A stretch of 64,000 bases of DNA from Puffinus mauretanicus (GCA_023333565.1 JAJKFH010003362.1:1-64000); one strand, 5' to 3'; counted from the stretch's first letter, positions 35,671 to 50,151 are shown. The notes: generated by a model not told the origin, from the sequence alone. Numbers and translations are program-made.

Positions 35671-38600
35671 AGAGAGTAGTAGAGCTTTGTTTTTAGTGGA
35701 TGAAAGAGGGAGCGTGCTGCAGTGAAGTTGTAAGGAGCAGCTTGAGTGGAATGAAATGGCACACATCATAAAAAAAGTTTTGTCAGTGCTGTGACCTACT
35801 TAGCAGATTGCTGGCCGGAGATGGTTCCTTTGCTGCTAGTGAAAGTGAGGTGCTAGAGTTGCAAGACTGACTGATACACTACATAAAGTCACAGTTTATT
35901 TCCACCTCATGTTCAAACACTAGGAAATTCTGTCAGGTGGTTCGATTAAGATGGCAAACTTTGCTGAAGACACCAAATTAATCACATCAGATAAGTCCAA
36001 AGAGGGCAGTAGGGAACATGGTGTCTATAATAGATTATACTGTTTGACCCTTCCTTAATCTATGGGTCAGGTGAGAATTCAAGAGTAAGACTGACTAGTG
36101 GTAGAGGAGTAGATACATATTCCCTACCTGCAGGGTGAAGTCAGCTGCTCATATTTCTAGTCGTCTTCTCTGTGGAACCATTTTACTTGATCCTCTTAAA
36201 AAAGAGCTTTAAAGAATGTTCATTTTCTTTTCTTCCTCCTGCAAAAAAGACGTGCCCTTTTTCTCTGCATAAATGGTAGATAAGCACATTTGAATGGACA
36301 GTGTTTTAAGAGTGTTTCTCCTTGTATACATCTCTAAGTTACCGTGTTTTATTTCACGTCTATTATTGATAGAAATAGGCGTTCAAAAATTTTCGTTCAG
36401 TTTGCGAATGGATTTGCAGATGCCTGCTTGCAGTTTCATACTTCTTTTTCTCAGAAACAATTCTTTAAATTGTTTAATCTCAGGGAGTCCTGGAAAGCAT
36501 GGGGTGGGATAAGGAAGAACAAATAAACTTCTGGGGTATGAAAATCAAGTGAGCTCTCCCACTTCAATTCCTTTCTCTTTACGGTTGGGTTTTTTTTTAT
36601 TTATTTAACATAGTTATAGTGTAAGGGCAGGTGTGAAAAATAGGAATTAATAATGGGATATGTACTCATAATACCGTGGCGTGAGTTACATTTTAATCCA
36701 TTATACATCAGTTCCTATTTTTCTTTGTTTTTTCTGTCCTTGTTAGGAGTCAAGTTCCAAGTTGAATACTTAATTGTGAATACAGGCATCCTTTGGAAGG
36801 ATACTGTAGAATCAGGTAGCACTGTTGGCATTTTACTTTTGGAACAGTATGGATTTAAAAATAACTTGTGTTTTATATTGTAACTAGCTAGTGTCATTTT
36901 GACTATGAAAGGACACCGTACAGACTGCAAAATGCAGCAGATGACTTCTATAACATATGGTGACGTTTTCATGAATTATTTACATAGAACTTCTGTTCCT
37001 CCTACATCTGAAAATAATTAAAGAATCTAATGAATAGTCATGAGATGAAAGAGTGTATTTCTTTTGTTCATTTTATTTTTTTTTCTTGTGTGTTTTTCTT
37101 TATTTGGGAGGACTATGTGAGAATATGACTGGGAGTGTTATTTGTTAAACATGCGTATGAGTGCTCAAGTTTGGAAACATGAGGATTAATAAAGTTGAAA
37201 AATCTAAAGAGAAATTTGAGAAAGCTAAATCAAGGAAAGCTATGAAACGTTACTGGCACATTTTTAGTGGTGTCTACTTATTGCTCAATTCCTGCTAGAA
37301 AAAAAGGAAAGTTGGAAGGGAGGAGAGAAAGTTAGGAGTGTGGTACTCCTCAACCTCAGCTACCTGATGCGGAAAAAGAGATGATGAAAGTGAGAAAATA
37401 AATATGTAAATCTTGAAGTAGAAATTTTGAGGAAAAGAAGTTTAAAAGAAAGAATAATATTTTCATATTTAAGTTGTAATAAAATAATTTCATTAATAAA
37501 TTAATTTTATTTCTGCTTAAGGTGTCAGGATTTCATTAAAAGTCACTGCTTGGGGGGAAATACCTCAATATTTCATCAGTTCCAGTTATTTTGTTTGTGT
37601 TCATTTTTATTTTTTTAAGTGGTATATTAGAAGGGTACTACTGAACAGTGAAAACTTTTAACATTGTGGTGCAGAGACTTGAGGTTTTTTGTGAAGTGCT
37701 TCAGCAGCCAATGACAGAAACAAGATGTGTTATTTCATCTCTGTATCGTTAGCAGCAGCAGTGAAGAATATATGTGTCAGCTTTGCATTTCTGCTGGAAT
37801 GATTTTTAGGGATATTTTAATAAACTATCAGTAGGTATTTGAGTTAATTTCTTGACATGAAATAAAACCTGCTCTTATCTACATTTTATGAACGTGTATA
37901 GAGGCACATATGCAATACTGATTCAGTGATGCAGTCTGATCAAATTTCAAACTGCAGAACTATGAGTGGTGGTTTTTTCCCCCATCCACCCCAAAACCAT
38001 AAAAATTTGGAGAACACGTAATCCAGTAATAGCATGTACAGCTGTTGTTTCATAGTCCTTTCTGCTTTTTATGTAGCAGATTAAAAAATCTTTCACTGAA
38101 GACTAGAAGTTCAGTGATGATGTCTACAACATCAAACAGTCCATAACTCCTGATAGTTGTATCCTAACTCATATTCTTTTTGGAAACAGACTCCTAGCAT
38201 TAAAGAGTTATGTTTTTGTTGCCACTTTCACTGTCTCCATACGGTAGTATACTATCTAAATTAAGACTGGATAAAAATGAAGTTCAATTAAAAAACTTTT
38301 TGTGTATCTATTCATCTGAAATATTGACAGATAATTGTAACATCCTGCTGCTATGAAAAGACTCTGAGGTGTTCAGCGCTAAGACAAAAAGGACTATTTT
38401 CCCCTTTCAGTTTTGATCTGTGGTTTTCGCAGCTCATTTTCTCGGTTTGACTTAGCATGTGATTTTGGTTCCTCTGCAAGCTGATATGAAGGTATTTAAA
38501 AAAGAAGTAGTTTTTGCCGGTAGACAATTTGACATTATTAGGGAAGAAAAAAAATTGTATTGTGTTGTAGCTAAAGAGATGCCATGGGAAAGGATAAAAA

Positions 38601-41325
38601 TGAATTCTGGAATGACAGTCCTCTTAAATATCAAAAGACCTGCTCCACCAGGTCACAGTGTTTCTGTCTTTGTGCATACTGTTGCCTGGAGCATTCTGGG
38701 CTCCAGCAATATACAAGGGATACTCTGATTCTTGCCAGCTAAACAAAAGGGTAAAATCAGGTTCCTTTGGTTTTCATTGGAGCAATTTCAATTCTAGAAT
38801 ACAGTTTTCTTTCTTGTATTTCGAAGTTTGTCTGTGGAAAAACATTTGGAAGTGTATTCTAGTTGTCTTAGTTACATGAGTATTTTATAATTCTTGAGCA
38901 CCAAGCTGTCAAAAGCCCCTTGAACGTTGCCTTTGTCCTGTTCTATTCAAACAAGTATGACTGCAGTCAATGTGAAGTGTAAGTAGAGATAGTTCTTGTG
39001 TAGCATTAGCCTGTCTTTCATGGTATCTAGACAAAAACAGTAGGTACTGTGGGAATAGGTGAATTCCTGATGAGTGTTTTTATCTGGTGAAGTCTGTCAA
39101 AATAACCTCATGTGGGAGGTTGCCCCATGTGTTGATCAGGTATGGTTTTTTTCTGCTGTTTCACTTGCCTACTAGAGTCGGGTAGTCTTTTAGGAACACT
39201 GCTTGCATTCTCTGCTGTAAGAAATCCGTCTTTACTCTCTTCCTCCTATTATACAAGGTAATTCATAGGTTGAGGAAGAAAAGTGCAAAAACAGCTGCAC
39301 AGGCAAAAGCAGAAGATAATTTACGTAATTGTCTGTATCTCAGAAATTCTTCTTTATGATCCTTATTCCTACCTAGTCATGGCTCCCGAGTAATACTCCT
39401 TTTTTTTTTTCCCCTTATTTATAAGCATGTGAAATGAGCGGATATGAGAGTAAAAGTTCAATTCATTTAGAGGAAAAGATAAGAGCATACAAAGTGGTAT
39501 CCAAGAAAAATGCTTTGAAACAACAAGGTTTTTTCCATGCAGGTATAACTTACCTAAATAATGTTTCACTACTGCTGCAGTAGACAACTTTGTAGACTAC
39601 TCAGGTGAGTTTGCTGCTTAGTGATTGATACGGCGTATTTGCCTTTTGATTGATTTAAAGTCTTAAGAGGGTCAGTTGTGGGGATAAGTAATTAGTGTGT
39701 GAGTCTGATTCAGGATAATCTGTCTGATTATCTTGCAAAGTATGCAAAGTAAGTAGCTTAGTTTAAAATTTCATCTCAGCAATATGGAACAAACATTTGA
39801 AACAGCTAGTTGCACTTTTGTACCTTCGTGTCTCCATTTATCCTCAAATTGCTGGAAAACATCCCATTCCAAACAGGACCCAAAGATCTTTGATTCACTT
39901 CACAAATACACAAATGCTTACCAGTTTCAGCACAGTGTGTAATGAAACTTAAGTAGTAACATGGTGTAGCTTGTGTACTCAAAAATTAGATGCCTTAAAG
40001 AGCTGGAGCTGCACTTTGAGATTTTGTGAGACCGTGTATTTCTGAATTTTTAACTCTGTTAGAGCCAATAGGCTCTTTCAGATAGGTAGAATTTCTAAGG
40101 GTCTTCTTCAAATACAGATTTTGTCTTGATAAATGTTAAACAAATAGTAATGAGCTGGAAGGAAGTCTCAAAGGAGCCGCTTACTCAAATTCTATGAGAA
40201 CTTGGGGAGTGGGACGGAGGCAAACAAAATAACTGATGCTTTCCATGGTAATGTGGATTCATACCTTTTTAAAGATACAACTAAATTATCTCTGCCAGCA
40301 ACAATTTGTTCCTGTAACTGTAATAATATATCTGAAGAGCAAATATTTTGAATAGTTGAAAATTGAGCCTGGTGTCTAGAAGGTTCAAAATATGAAAGAG
40401 GGGAGTCCTTAATTAAGAGGAGGTTTCTTAATTTCATTATCCCTTCCTTAACGTCTGCTGATAACAAACTAGGCTGAGAAGGTTTATGCACTGGGTTACG
40501 TTCTCTGAGAAAAAATTCGTATAAATTTCTGAATCTGAAATTCAGGTTTAGTTTTTCTTTGGAGGAAATGGAAGAATGGTTTTGAATCTATAATCTTAGG
40601 CAAACTTTGACTGGAGTCTGTTCAAAGTGTCAGTGCTGTAGAATGAGTCTGTGTAGGAGAGTTAGTTATATTATAAAAAATAAACAAGTATGCTGTAGGT
40701 TCAAGATTAAATTACCAATTCAACACTTTTAAGTACGACCTAGTTCTGGTTGCTGTGTTCTGGTGGTTGTGTGGTGTGTTGTTTGGTTTTTCTGTTGTTT
40801 CCGTTGTTGTTTCAGTTAGACTTTATTCCCTTTTTACAACTGTTTTGTATCATAATCTTTTCGGTTGCCTCACTTAATAGTTATTTCTCATTATCTTCAC
40901 GAATTCTGGAGAATTTTGAACTCTACTTTTTGCCTTGATTTTTGTTATGCTAAAAGTGCAAATGAAACAGTATTCTAATGTATTCTTAATCTGTAACCAC
41001 AAGTATAACTTCTGCAAATGACTGTCTTTGTCTAAACTTGACTGAATAATTTCCATTCAGTTCTGCATTTTTGGGCTCGTTTGTTTAGTAACAGCAAGAT
41101 ATTCAGTTCCTTGTTTACGTTACTGTATCATATAGTCATGCAGTTTTGAGTATGATTAAAGTACTAATGAAATGAAAATAATAAAACTACATATAAAACT
41201 ACATATATCAGATTGCTACATTTCATAGGTCTAAAATGCACAGGTCTAAAATCCAGTACATGCATTTTACAGTTCTTTTACAATTGCTTTTTCTCTATTA
41301 ACAGATTATTTTTTTTTTTAAATAG

Positions 41326-41460
41326 AGACTCACAGGACACCAGCAGGAGATAAAAAACTTAATACAGAGCAAAATTGCTGTGGATGAGGAAAACACCCAT
41401 TTGAAGAATGAATTCAGTAACTTGAACCAGAAATTTAAAGATAAAAGCCAAGAACTTAAG
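41326..41460 (+). CDS. CNTLN: Centlein (CNTLN), coding exon 4
   Basis: 135 nt, 45 codons, starting and ending on codon boundaries. The peptide includes HQQEIKNLIQSKIAVDEEN and KFKDKSQELK, which match my recognition of centlein. The pattern of Leu/Ile spacing with many charged residues fits a continuous coiled coil. The acceptor follows a long T tract (TTTTTTTTTTAAATAG) and the donor is AAG|GTATAT. Because it is phase 0 at both ends, skipping it would keep the frame. Confidence 0.94.
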
Positions 41461-42048
41461 GTATATTGACTTGTACATAGTTTCATAAGACTGTAGCTTT
41501 GAAGCAGTTCTTTAAGCAATGTCAGCCTTTGTGGCACAGAAAGTGACAAGCTTGGAGAAAAAATTGCCTTAGGCCTTGCTGTACCTTACCATTTTCTCAC
41601 ATACTAACTCTGAGGAACATGCTTTAAAGCCAAGAATCCAAGCTTTATAACTTTCAGATAAATAGTTAATGATGGAAATGGAGCAAAGAAAGTAGGAGTG
41701 TGAAGATGTGGCTTCTTGTAATTAGATTCTGATGGGACTGGCATTATTAATTGATAAAGCCGAGGTCTGGGAGGATATGTCTGTGTGGGTCTCAAAAATA
41801 GCTGGGGACAGCATCAAAGGCAGCTTGATCAATTAATGGGCTCTTTGCAAATGTGTACTCATCAAAGCTGTCATCCAGCTAAAAAATATGACCCTTCCAC
41901 CTGCATGAAAGAGGCCAATAAAAGTACACAGGTGACCTTGGCCATCAAATATAGAAGAAGCTGCTGTGAGGGTAAAACTGCACAGTTTATATTTGCTGAT
42001 TAGTTCTCACTTTTTTTGTTTATCGGCCCTTGTGGTACTGTTCTACAG
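41461..42048 (+). other. CNTLN: CNTLN intron 4 (588 bp)
   Basis: By far the shortest intron here. No repeat or gene is seen. It ends in TTCTACAG after a pyrimidine-rich stretch that includes TTTTTTTGTTT. Confidence 0.9.
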
Positions 42049-42228
42049 GACACTGAGGAGTGTGCACAGAAGAAGGAAGAGCAAAACAGACTGGTTATAA
42101 AAAACCTGGAGGAGGAAAATAAGGGATTAAATACATGCTGTGCTGACCTGCTCAATGACCTGGAGAAACTGAGGAAGCAGGAGGCACAATGGAAAACAGA
42201 AAAATCTGGCAATGATGCCCGAATAAAG
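42049..42228 (+). CDS. CNTLN: Centlein (CNTLN), coding exon 5
   Basis: 180 nt, 60 codons, phase 0 at both ends. It contains EEQNRLVIKNLEEENKGL and CADLLNDLEKLRKQEA, the most recognisable centlein segments in the window. The composition predicts a long coiled coil. Two adjacent cysteines (NTCCADLL) occur in the middle. The acceptor is TTCTACAG and the donor is AAG|GTACGA. Like exon 4 it could be skipped without a frame change. Confidence 0.95.
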
Positions 42229-43419
42229 GTACGAAGTGGAATGGACTCCTGGATGTTATTTCAGAATTAACTTCTCCAGACATTTGCACTACAAGTTATT
42301 TTCTTTAAATAACATGTTATATATTCAAATGTACCAGTGGGGACTTGCATTCATTTACATTCCTTCACTTAAGACCCACAGCTTTTTAAAAATTGATGTT
42401 GCAAAGCAGGAATCTGACTTCAAATAGTCATCTTAAAATGTAATCATTAAAAAATGAAAGATACTGTATTTTAAGATAAAATATATATATGTGAAATAAT
42501 AAAAGTTTAAAGGTATTATCATTTACAATTTTTTCTCAATGTATAATTTACTTACCTGTAATTCGATTGCAGTAGACTTGATATTTGTTGTTTTAGAACA
42601 ACAGTTTAAAACTTTAACTGCAGTTTCGAATAAATTGTGTCCTAGCCTCCAGAGGGCTTCACTCTGTGAGAGGCCTTATTATTGCATATAATATATTAAA
42701 AAGTTATTTTCACTGCTTTTGATAAAATGAAGAAGGAAATAATTGAATACATTGTATCTTTTATTTAAATGATACTTTGTCTGGTTTGCTAGTGAAAATT
42801 GGCAAGTTTTTTTTAAATTCCTGTGAGAAATAAGCCACAAACATGGTATCAGTGTTTGATGGTTGCATATATACACGCCTATTTAGTGGATTCTTTTTAT
42901 TTACATGGCTAATACTGTGCTCTTCTACACTTACAATGCTGTGCTCTTCTACACTATCAAAGTACCTGACCTTCCGGTATATTCAATGTAGTAACTATCT
43001 AATCAGCATCTTGCCCAGAAATGTCTTTTTTCCTCCACCAACAATTCAGTGGTTTTGGTGACACTTCTGGCTGATGGAAACCCTTTGTAAAGAGCTTCAT
43101 TCAGATCTGTTAACATGGGAAGTAAAGTTCTTGCAAATTGAGGCCTTTGGAGTGGTTATGATGAAAGGATCATAGGGTTCCCAGGACAGCAAATGATTTG
43201 TTGATGCTTGGGGGAGAAATCTAGTGTGTACTAAACTGTTTTAATAATTTTCAAGTTGTCAAATGTAGTGCTTGTAATATTGCATAAATTATTGAAAATC
43301 ATTGTTACCCACATCTTCAATGAAAACAGAATAATTTTTAGAATAATTTTTAGTGTATCTTTCTTCCTGGCTGATAAAGCATGCTCAAGAGAGAAAGGTG
43401 CGTCACAGCCGTGTGAATC

Positions 43420-45680
43420 CAGGGATGGGAGTAAGTAGTGTTGATGTTTCAGAGTGGGCTCACAAGCAGGTCGAGGTGGTGTCTAGAGGGTGACAGAAGT
43501 AACTTCTTGGGATGGGTATTCCCTGAGCCAACCAGGAATGACAGAAGGCTGGATGCAGTGTTCACAGACAAGGAAGAACTGATTAAGGAAATAATAATCA
43601 GTGGCAGCCTTGGCCATGAAATTGTGAAGACCAAGATCCTGAGAAGATAAAGGAAGGAGAGTAGTACAGTACAGACCTGGAATTAAGGAGGAGAGTCTTC
43701 AGTTTATTCAGGGAAGTGGTAGGTGGAATCCCATGAGAAGCAGCACTGAAAGGTAAAAGAGCTTAGGAAAATTATCAAGTCTTTAAAGACAGCTTCCTCC
43801 AAGCCCAAGTATGGTCCACCCTGATACTCAGGAAAACAAGTGGATGTATCAGGAGACCAGCTTGGCTAAACAGAATTAATCACCAAACTCTAGGGTAGGG
43901 TGGGGGTGGAAAGCAGTATTGAGGAAGTGGAAGCAGTGAAAGCTGCAAAGGAGAAGTTCAGAAACATTGCCTGGGCACTCAGGGATGGTGGTAACCTACC
44001 CACAGTTGAGACTTGCAAGCGATGACAGGTATAACAAGAATTTCTTGCACTACCTTAATAGTAAAAGGCTGAACAAGGACATCAGGGGCCTGTTGCTCAA
44101 AGGGAAGGATGAATTAGTGACAGGAGGTAATAGATATAGCAGAGGTACTGAGTGTCGTCTTGTTGACCTCCAACAAGATTCCCCCAGAGGGAGAGTTCAA
44201 GGAGGAGTGCGAAGAGTGGATGAGTTGGGAGATATCTGAGAGAACTTGATTAGTACACATCCATTGGTCCAGCTGAACTGCATCCAAGGGTGCTGAGAGA
44301 GTTGTCTGATACCACTGTCAGGCTGCTGCCTATCATCTTTCAAAAGTAGTATAGAGATCAGGGGAGGTCTCCGATGAAAAGGATAATCCAAGAACAAAGA
44401 TTGGTTGGCCTCACTTCAGTCCCTGGGAAAATCACAAAGAAAGTTGTCTTGGGAGTAATTTCTGGGTACATAATTGAGAAAGGGATTAGGAACAATCATG
44501 GATTTACCACGAGTGAATCGTTCCTGTGCAACCTGATTTGTCTTTTGTGATAAAATGATTGTGTCTGTGGACAAGAGGAGAGCTTGGAGTAAATCACAAC
44601 CAAGCTTAACATTAGCAAGATTTTTGACACTGTCTTGCTGTATTCTTGTACCCAAGTTAGGATGTTACAGCTGGATAGGTGGACAACAACATGTTTAAAA
44701 GAACTATTTGGATGTTTGGGTTCAGAGAACTGTGGTTAATAGGTACTCTGTCTGTAGGCTGGTAATAAGTGGTACTGCAGGATCTATCCTGGACCTGTCT
44801 TGTTTAAAATCTTGATCAGTGACCTGGAAGAGGGGACAGCGGGCATGCTCAAGTTTGCAGATGACACCAACTGGGGGGAAGTGGACGTGCTTGAGGGCTC
44901 TGCTGCCATCCAGATGGATCTTGACAGAAATGGGCCAACAGGAGCCTTAACCAGGACAAATGATGAGTCTTGCCTGGGAAGGCAGAGCCCTGCAGCCATA
45001 CAGGGGCTGGGGATCAGCTCTGGGGGACAGCCCTGGGCACTGGTGGGCAGCAAGCTGCATCAGGGCCAGCACCGTACACCCAGGCAGCAATGAGGGCCAG
45101 CAGTGCCTAGAGGGGAGTGAGCAGGGCATGGCCCTGAAAGCCAGGGGAGGTATTGATCCCCTCTGCTCAGTACTCTAAATAGTGCACCAATTTTTGGGTG
45201 CAGTACAAGCCAGACATCAGTAAACTGACTGGAGGTGAGACAGTGGGGCTGGAGACCTTGCCTTGCAAGGAGAGGCTGTGGGGCAGCCAGGAGAAGGCAT
45301 GGCTCTGGGGCTGGGACCATCCAGCAGCATCTCCGGCACCAACAGGAGGGGATGGAGGAGATACAGCCAGGTTCTTCACAGCTTTGTGTGGTGGAAAAGT
45401 GAGAGGCAGCACAAGCTGAAACAGGAAAAGCTGAGACTGGAGATAAGGAGAGGCCTTTTCCCCAGGAGGACAGCCCTGGAATGGGGCTAGGACCCATAGA
45501 GGTTGGGCCATCTCCATCATTAGAGGTTTCAACCCCTGATTTTGTAAAGCCCTAAGCAACCTGGTTGGACCCCCTGGCTGAACTTGCTTTAGGCAGGGTC
45601 TGTGACTGAAGGCCTCACCAGGTCCCCGCCAGCCTGCATGTGTCCATGGGTCTGATGCCCCAGCTTCTGCCACCTTTTTT
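43420..45680 (+). mobile_element. CR1 LINE, old copy, + strand
   Basis: It reads in the CNTLN direction. It includes [20 protein letters not shown], with the FADD box of reverse transcriptase (about 44854-44865), and upstream a segment like the linker before the reverse transcriptase domain (about 43990-44130). The 3' part (45360-45660) matches the CR1 3' end in outline. All frames are interrupted. The left border is not sharp. A 20-plus T run at about 45676 marks the end. Confidence 0.8.
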
Positions 45681-47302
45681 TTTTTTTTTTTTTCCTCTGG
45701 CTTCTGTGATATTAGACAAATGACTATACTCCTTCACTAGTGGACAGAGTTAGGTGAAGTTGTTTATCTCACGAGACTATTGCAAAGATTGAGAAGCATA
45801 TTAAAAATACTGTCTGCAAGAGGGAAATGTTGTATTTGACTTCTAGGAAGTAGTGATATGTTGTCTAATTGTTTTTTATCAGTATTTTGTAAAATAATAA
45901 TTTGTAAAAACACAAAGTTATTCTTGTAGTTCGTCACTGTTTTTACATAAACTCTTCTGTAAATATTTGCTTGAAAATTTAAGTTTCAGTTTGAGTTAGT
46001 TTCTCTGTTCCTGACATTCCCCATTCCTATTACCTGACACTCGAGAATCAATATTGAATGCCAGATTGGCTCTTAACAGGATGCTTATAAACAATAAAGA
46101 ATAACAATTTCCTTATTCACAAAGGCCAAATACAACATCATCACACTACATGATATTGGGCTGCAGGTGATGTTCTAATATATACACCCCAATATAACAT
46201 GTCCCTGCGATGCTTTTAAAAAGTAATTTTTGAGCAAATTCAGCAATGGAATTGTATGGTTGTTCTCAAGTGATTGTAAAAATGGTTATAGATAAAAATA
46301 ATTTTAATTCAGAAATGATATCCCCTTCTGAAAGTCAGTTCTGCCTCTCAGCCTTGAATTTGGGACTTGAACCAGCATCTCTTTTTGTACATGTTTTTTG
46401 GTAATAAACACTATATTTAACAATATTGTAGATGATGTATACAGACATTATTCATGTTAATCTCCTATATTTGTGGAAGAATAAAATGAAACCTTATCAA
46501 TGTAAGCTACCCCCCAACATTGTTTTTAAAATGTGTATTAGATGATAGAAAGTATCAGATTCTTCTTTTGGAAAAGTGGCCCTCTGTTCAGAGACTGAAC
46601 TAAGTGTTACTAGCCCATTCTTTTTCAGTCTTTAAACCATTTTCTGTGCAGAAAAGTGTCGCTTGTCACCTTCAAAGACTGGTTGTTTCCAGACCTACTA
46701 TAAGCTGAATTGAGGTATAAATTTCAACTTTTTAAAATTAAGAGAAAAAGCTTCTATGGCTAGTTTGTCCATTTAAGAAATATTTCTTTAAAGATTTGTC
46801 ATATTCGCCAAAATCTGAGTGAGGCAGAAAACAGGAACAGACCTGATAACAGGAAGAGACCTGATAAGGTGGCTAAAAGGGTGGCAATTTTGTTTCATTG
46901 TTTGTCTTTCGCATATATACCTTCATATAAATAATGTACAGTGTACAAAAAATTAACATAGGGTTTTGCTTTCTGCCTTAAAGTAGTTCTTGCGAATTAC
47001 TCTTCTGTGCTTCCCAGGGCTTGTATGAGCTTTCTGTATCTCCTGAAAATGCACAAGCGGAAAAGCTGTCAATCAGCCACCTTATGCATGGATGAGTGTC
47101 CATATTTAAGAATGAATTAGGTGTTTGAGTTATTTTGTTGTTCTTTGGGTGGAGGTTACTTAAGTTATTGTTTAATAATAACAAGGATGTGTATTTTCCC
47201 AAACTCAGACAGTTACAAAAGGCTTTGTGTGTAGACAGAAAAAATGTCAGACTGGCAGATTTTAAGTGGAGGTGACCTAAAAGGTACTGGAATTGCTTAC
47301 TG

Positions 47303-47333
47303 GTTGTTTGTTTGTTTGTTTGTTTGTTTGTTG
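47303..47333 (+). repeat. (TTTG)n microsatellite
   Basis: About seven uninterrupted GTTT units, followed by TTGTTG. Likely length-polymorphic. Confidence 0.9.
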
Positions 47334-49980
47334 TTGTTTTTTTCTGGTTGGCAAAGTACTTTTTAAAGTTCCTAAATTCTGAAGGTGGGAGCTTTTAAAG
47401 ACAGGGAGAGGTGTTCTCTTAAAATGAAACGTGCTGAGAAACAGCCATCTCTGGTCAAGAAGAGCCTAGGATTTTAGTTCCACTGAAAAATGAGAGTTTT
47501 ACTGAGGTGGGACCTTGAAAAAATACTCTCACTTCTGTCATAATACATAACAAGAAAAAACAGGAAAACAAAGCTACTGTATTTGAAAGTGACTTTCTCA
47601 GGGTTTGAAGCTACAAATAACAAAACCTTAGGTTTAATTCACAGTGAGTCCATAATCTATGCACAGCTATGCTGCCTCATGCCTTGTCTGTATGTTAGGC
47701 TTTTCACGTTTGAAGTTCTTTTTAATTCACCTTTTCTCTGATTTTTCTGAGTTTATAGTTCTTGGGCTTGAAGTGATCAAATATTTCTGTAATGTTTTAC
47801 CTTGAATTATTATTCTGCTATTTATCTTAATTTCATTTTAGTTAGGATCACCAATTTTCATGGCTAGAAATAATGGCTAGACTTATTATTTTGTGCTTCA
47901 CTTTCAGTACTGTTATAAAGAACTATCGTATCATTTACTGTGTCTTGTATTTTTCTATAAAATGAGCATTTTCGTCCTTGTATAACTGAATTATTAGATG
48001 TTTTGACTTACTGTATTTTAAATAGCACTTACTTTGCTTTAATATGCTTTAAAAGATTGAATTGTAAATAGTCTGTATGTACAACTGAAATTAGCTTTAA
48101 TTTGAAAATCAGGTTTAGGAGAATTAATGTTTAGCGAACTTTCAGTCTGCATGTTTATGCAGTGAAATTACCTGCTTGGCTACTGTATCAACTGAAAGGC
48201 AACATAATAAATTCCATGTGATTTTAAAAAAATGGAGATACTCAGAAATTGAGTGTAAAAGATTATAGGTTATTTCATAATCTTAGATTTCTGACTTAGT
48301 ACAAAAGCTCTACTGAAAGCCTCAATATAGGATATTTCAGTATATAAGCTATTGTATAACAGTTCCTCCTTGCCCCTTTTTTCCTCTTTTGCCCTTTCAG
48401 TAATGCTGCTGATTTCCAAAAGAAGTCAAGGTTTCAAAATCAGTTCAAAAGGTTGAACTGATTAATTTGTTAGTTGAAATCAAATTCTGAAGTTGCATAT
48501 GTCACAAACGGGGTGAAAGATACTTCTTCTCTGTTTTTAAATTCTACCGTTGTATAACTTCTGAAGTTGTATTTATGACAAAATCATTTGTTACTTATTC
48601 TTTGTATTGTACCCTGCAATGGATGATGGGAACTTGAGCATTGGTAAGATCAGATTTTTTTTTTAATCTCTACCATGAAAAACCTCTGCAACTCTGTAGT
48701 TGTTGTGGTGTGAAAGATAGGCAAATAGGATGTATTCACAAAAAATGTGAACTATTATCATTTTTGTTCACATATACAATAACTCTCAGCTGCTGTGGGG
48801 AAAAAAAACAATGAGGAGAAACGCTAAGATTGTTTGGCTCTAAGTGATAAATACTTTATTATACTTCAACATTCTCATGTGTTGATAGAATGAACTGTCT
48901 CCTATCATTCTGAAATCTTTTGTCATCTGAGAAAAAATAATTTTTGCTACCCTGCCTTTGAGATTGAATGATGACTCATTACTCAGACAATTAATTATTT
49001 GCTTTTCAGTTATAAAAATGTTTTGATACCTTCAATATTTGAGGTATTGCTGATTGGGAAAAATGTGTATTTCTTTATTTCTTTAACTAAGTCTCTATGT
49101 AAATGGAGGATAAACTAATAAACTGTTGGCAGTAGATTTGGGATGCTATCCTACTAGGAGGTATTTATTTTAAATTATTGATGAATTCTGGAATATTTGC
49201 CTTACTGAGAACAAGTGATTGTGACTGTGAGTAGCATAATACCAAAGCGGGTCTAAGGCCGTGCCACCTTCTGAAACTCTGCTCTAGATATTGCTGTAAT
49301 ATTTCTATTTCCATTCTTGCCTCAAAACACTCTGGGAGAATAGTCATGCGAAGGTTCTTAAGGACTGAAGTATTCTTCTGAGCTGCTAAACCTCCAGAGA
49401 ACTCTTGTAAGGTCACTACGTAGACACCGAAGTCTTGCTTGAGTAAGCTGCCTTGCTGCTGTATTTCCCGGATATACCTTCACACTTTGCTGACTGACTT
49501 CTATAGGAAGGCTTACTGTAAAAGGCAAACTATTGCTTGTTTGCATTGTTTTCAATGAGCATTTCCAGAAGTTTTCTTGTTAGCTCTTTTTTTCCCGGAG
49601 AAATTATTCCTTGCACTGAATTAGAAGTGCAAAAATCAGAGCAGTTTTAACAAGCAGTTTCAAAAATGAATCTGTATCCATGATTCTTAGTTCATGTGTG
49701 CAATATTGTGCAATTTTTGGAGAACTTAAAACAATGAATGTATAGCTATTTTTTGTTAGGAGTAGTTTTTTTCTGTTTGGTTTCTACACAGAAAACAAGG
49801 CTTAATCAGTTTAATCAGTTCAGTAGTTAAATAGTGTACTATTGCTTTGCAAAGATTTTATTCAGGATTCTCCTTCCACATGCAGCAAACAAATGAATTC
49901 AGGAAAACTTCCTACAGTAAAGAATAGGTGGCCACCTAAAATTTGAAATACAGCTTTTTTTCCTGGTATTTCACATTTTT

Positions 49981-50080
49981 CATACATGCACACATGCACA
50001 TATACGTATATATATTTGCTTAGACCACAATGAATATATGCATGTATGTATGTGCACATCCATATGTCTATATACGTAGT
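49981..50080. repeat. AT/TG-rich purine-pyrimidine alternating tract
   Basis: Runs of CACATGCACATATACGTATATATA and ATGTATGTATGTGCAC-like sequence, about 70 bp upstream of exon 6. It is not a clean microsatellite. Confidence 0.75.
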
Positions 50081-50151
50081 TAACACGCATAGTACATTTT
50101 AACTCTTTCTTATACGTTATCTTTAAGACATTTCAAATGCTTTCTTTGCAG

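Larger units (their letters stand above)
27666..41325 (+). other. CNTLN: CNTLN intron 3 (13,660 bp)
   Basis: The longest intron seen here. It contains an antisense CR1 (28690-29575), a sense solo LTR (34108-34615) and an unexplained 178-codon open frame (35134-35670). The rest is AT-rich, with T tracts near 32046 and 32151, and I see no further gene. It ends in a T-rich tract and AATAG. Confidence 0.8.
42229..50151 (+). other. CNTLN: CNTLN intron 5 (7,923 bp)
   Basis: Contains a sense CR1 (about 43420-45680), a TTTG microsatellite and an AT/TG-rich stretch shortly before exon 6. A short near-duplicate of TGTGCTCTTCTACACT occurs near 42915-42955. Nothing else is recognised. Confidence 0.8.

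Noticed and set aside
45060..45673. Several long minus-strand open frames (145 and 168 codons)
   Set aside because: They are antisense shadows of the GC-richer CR1 3' region on the + strand.
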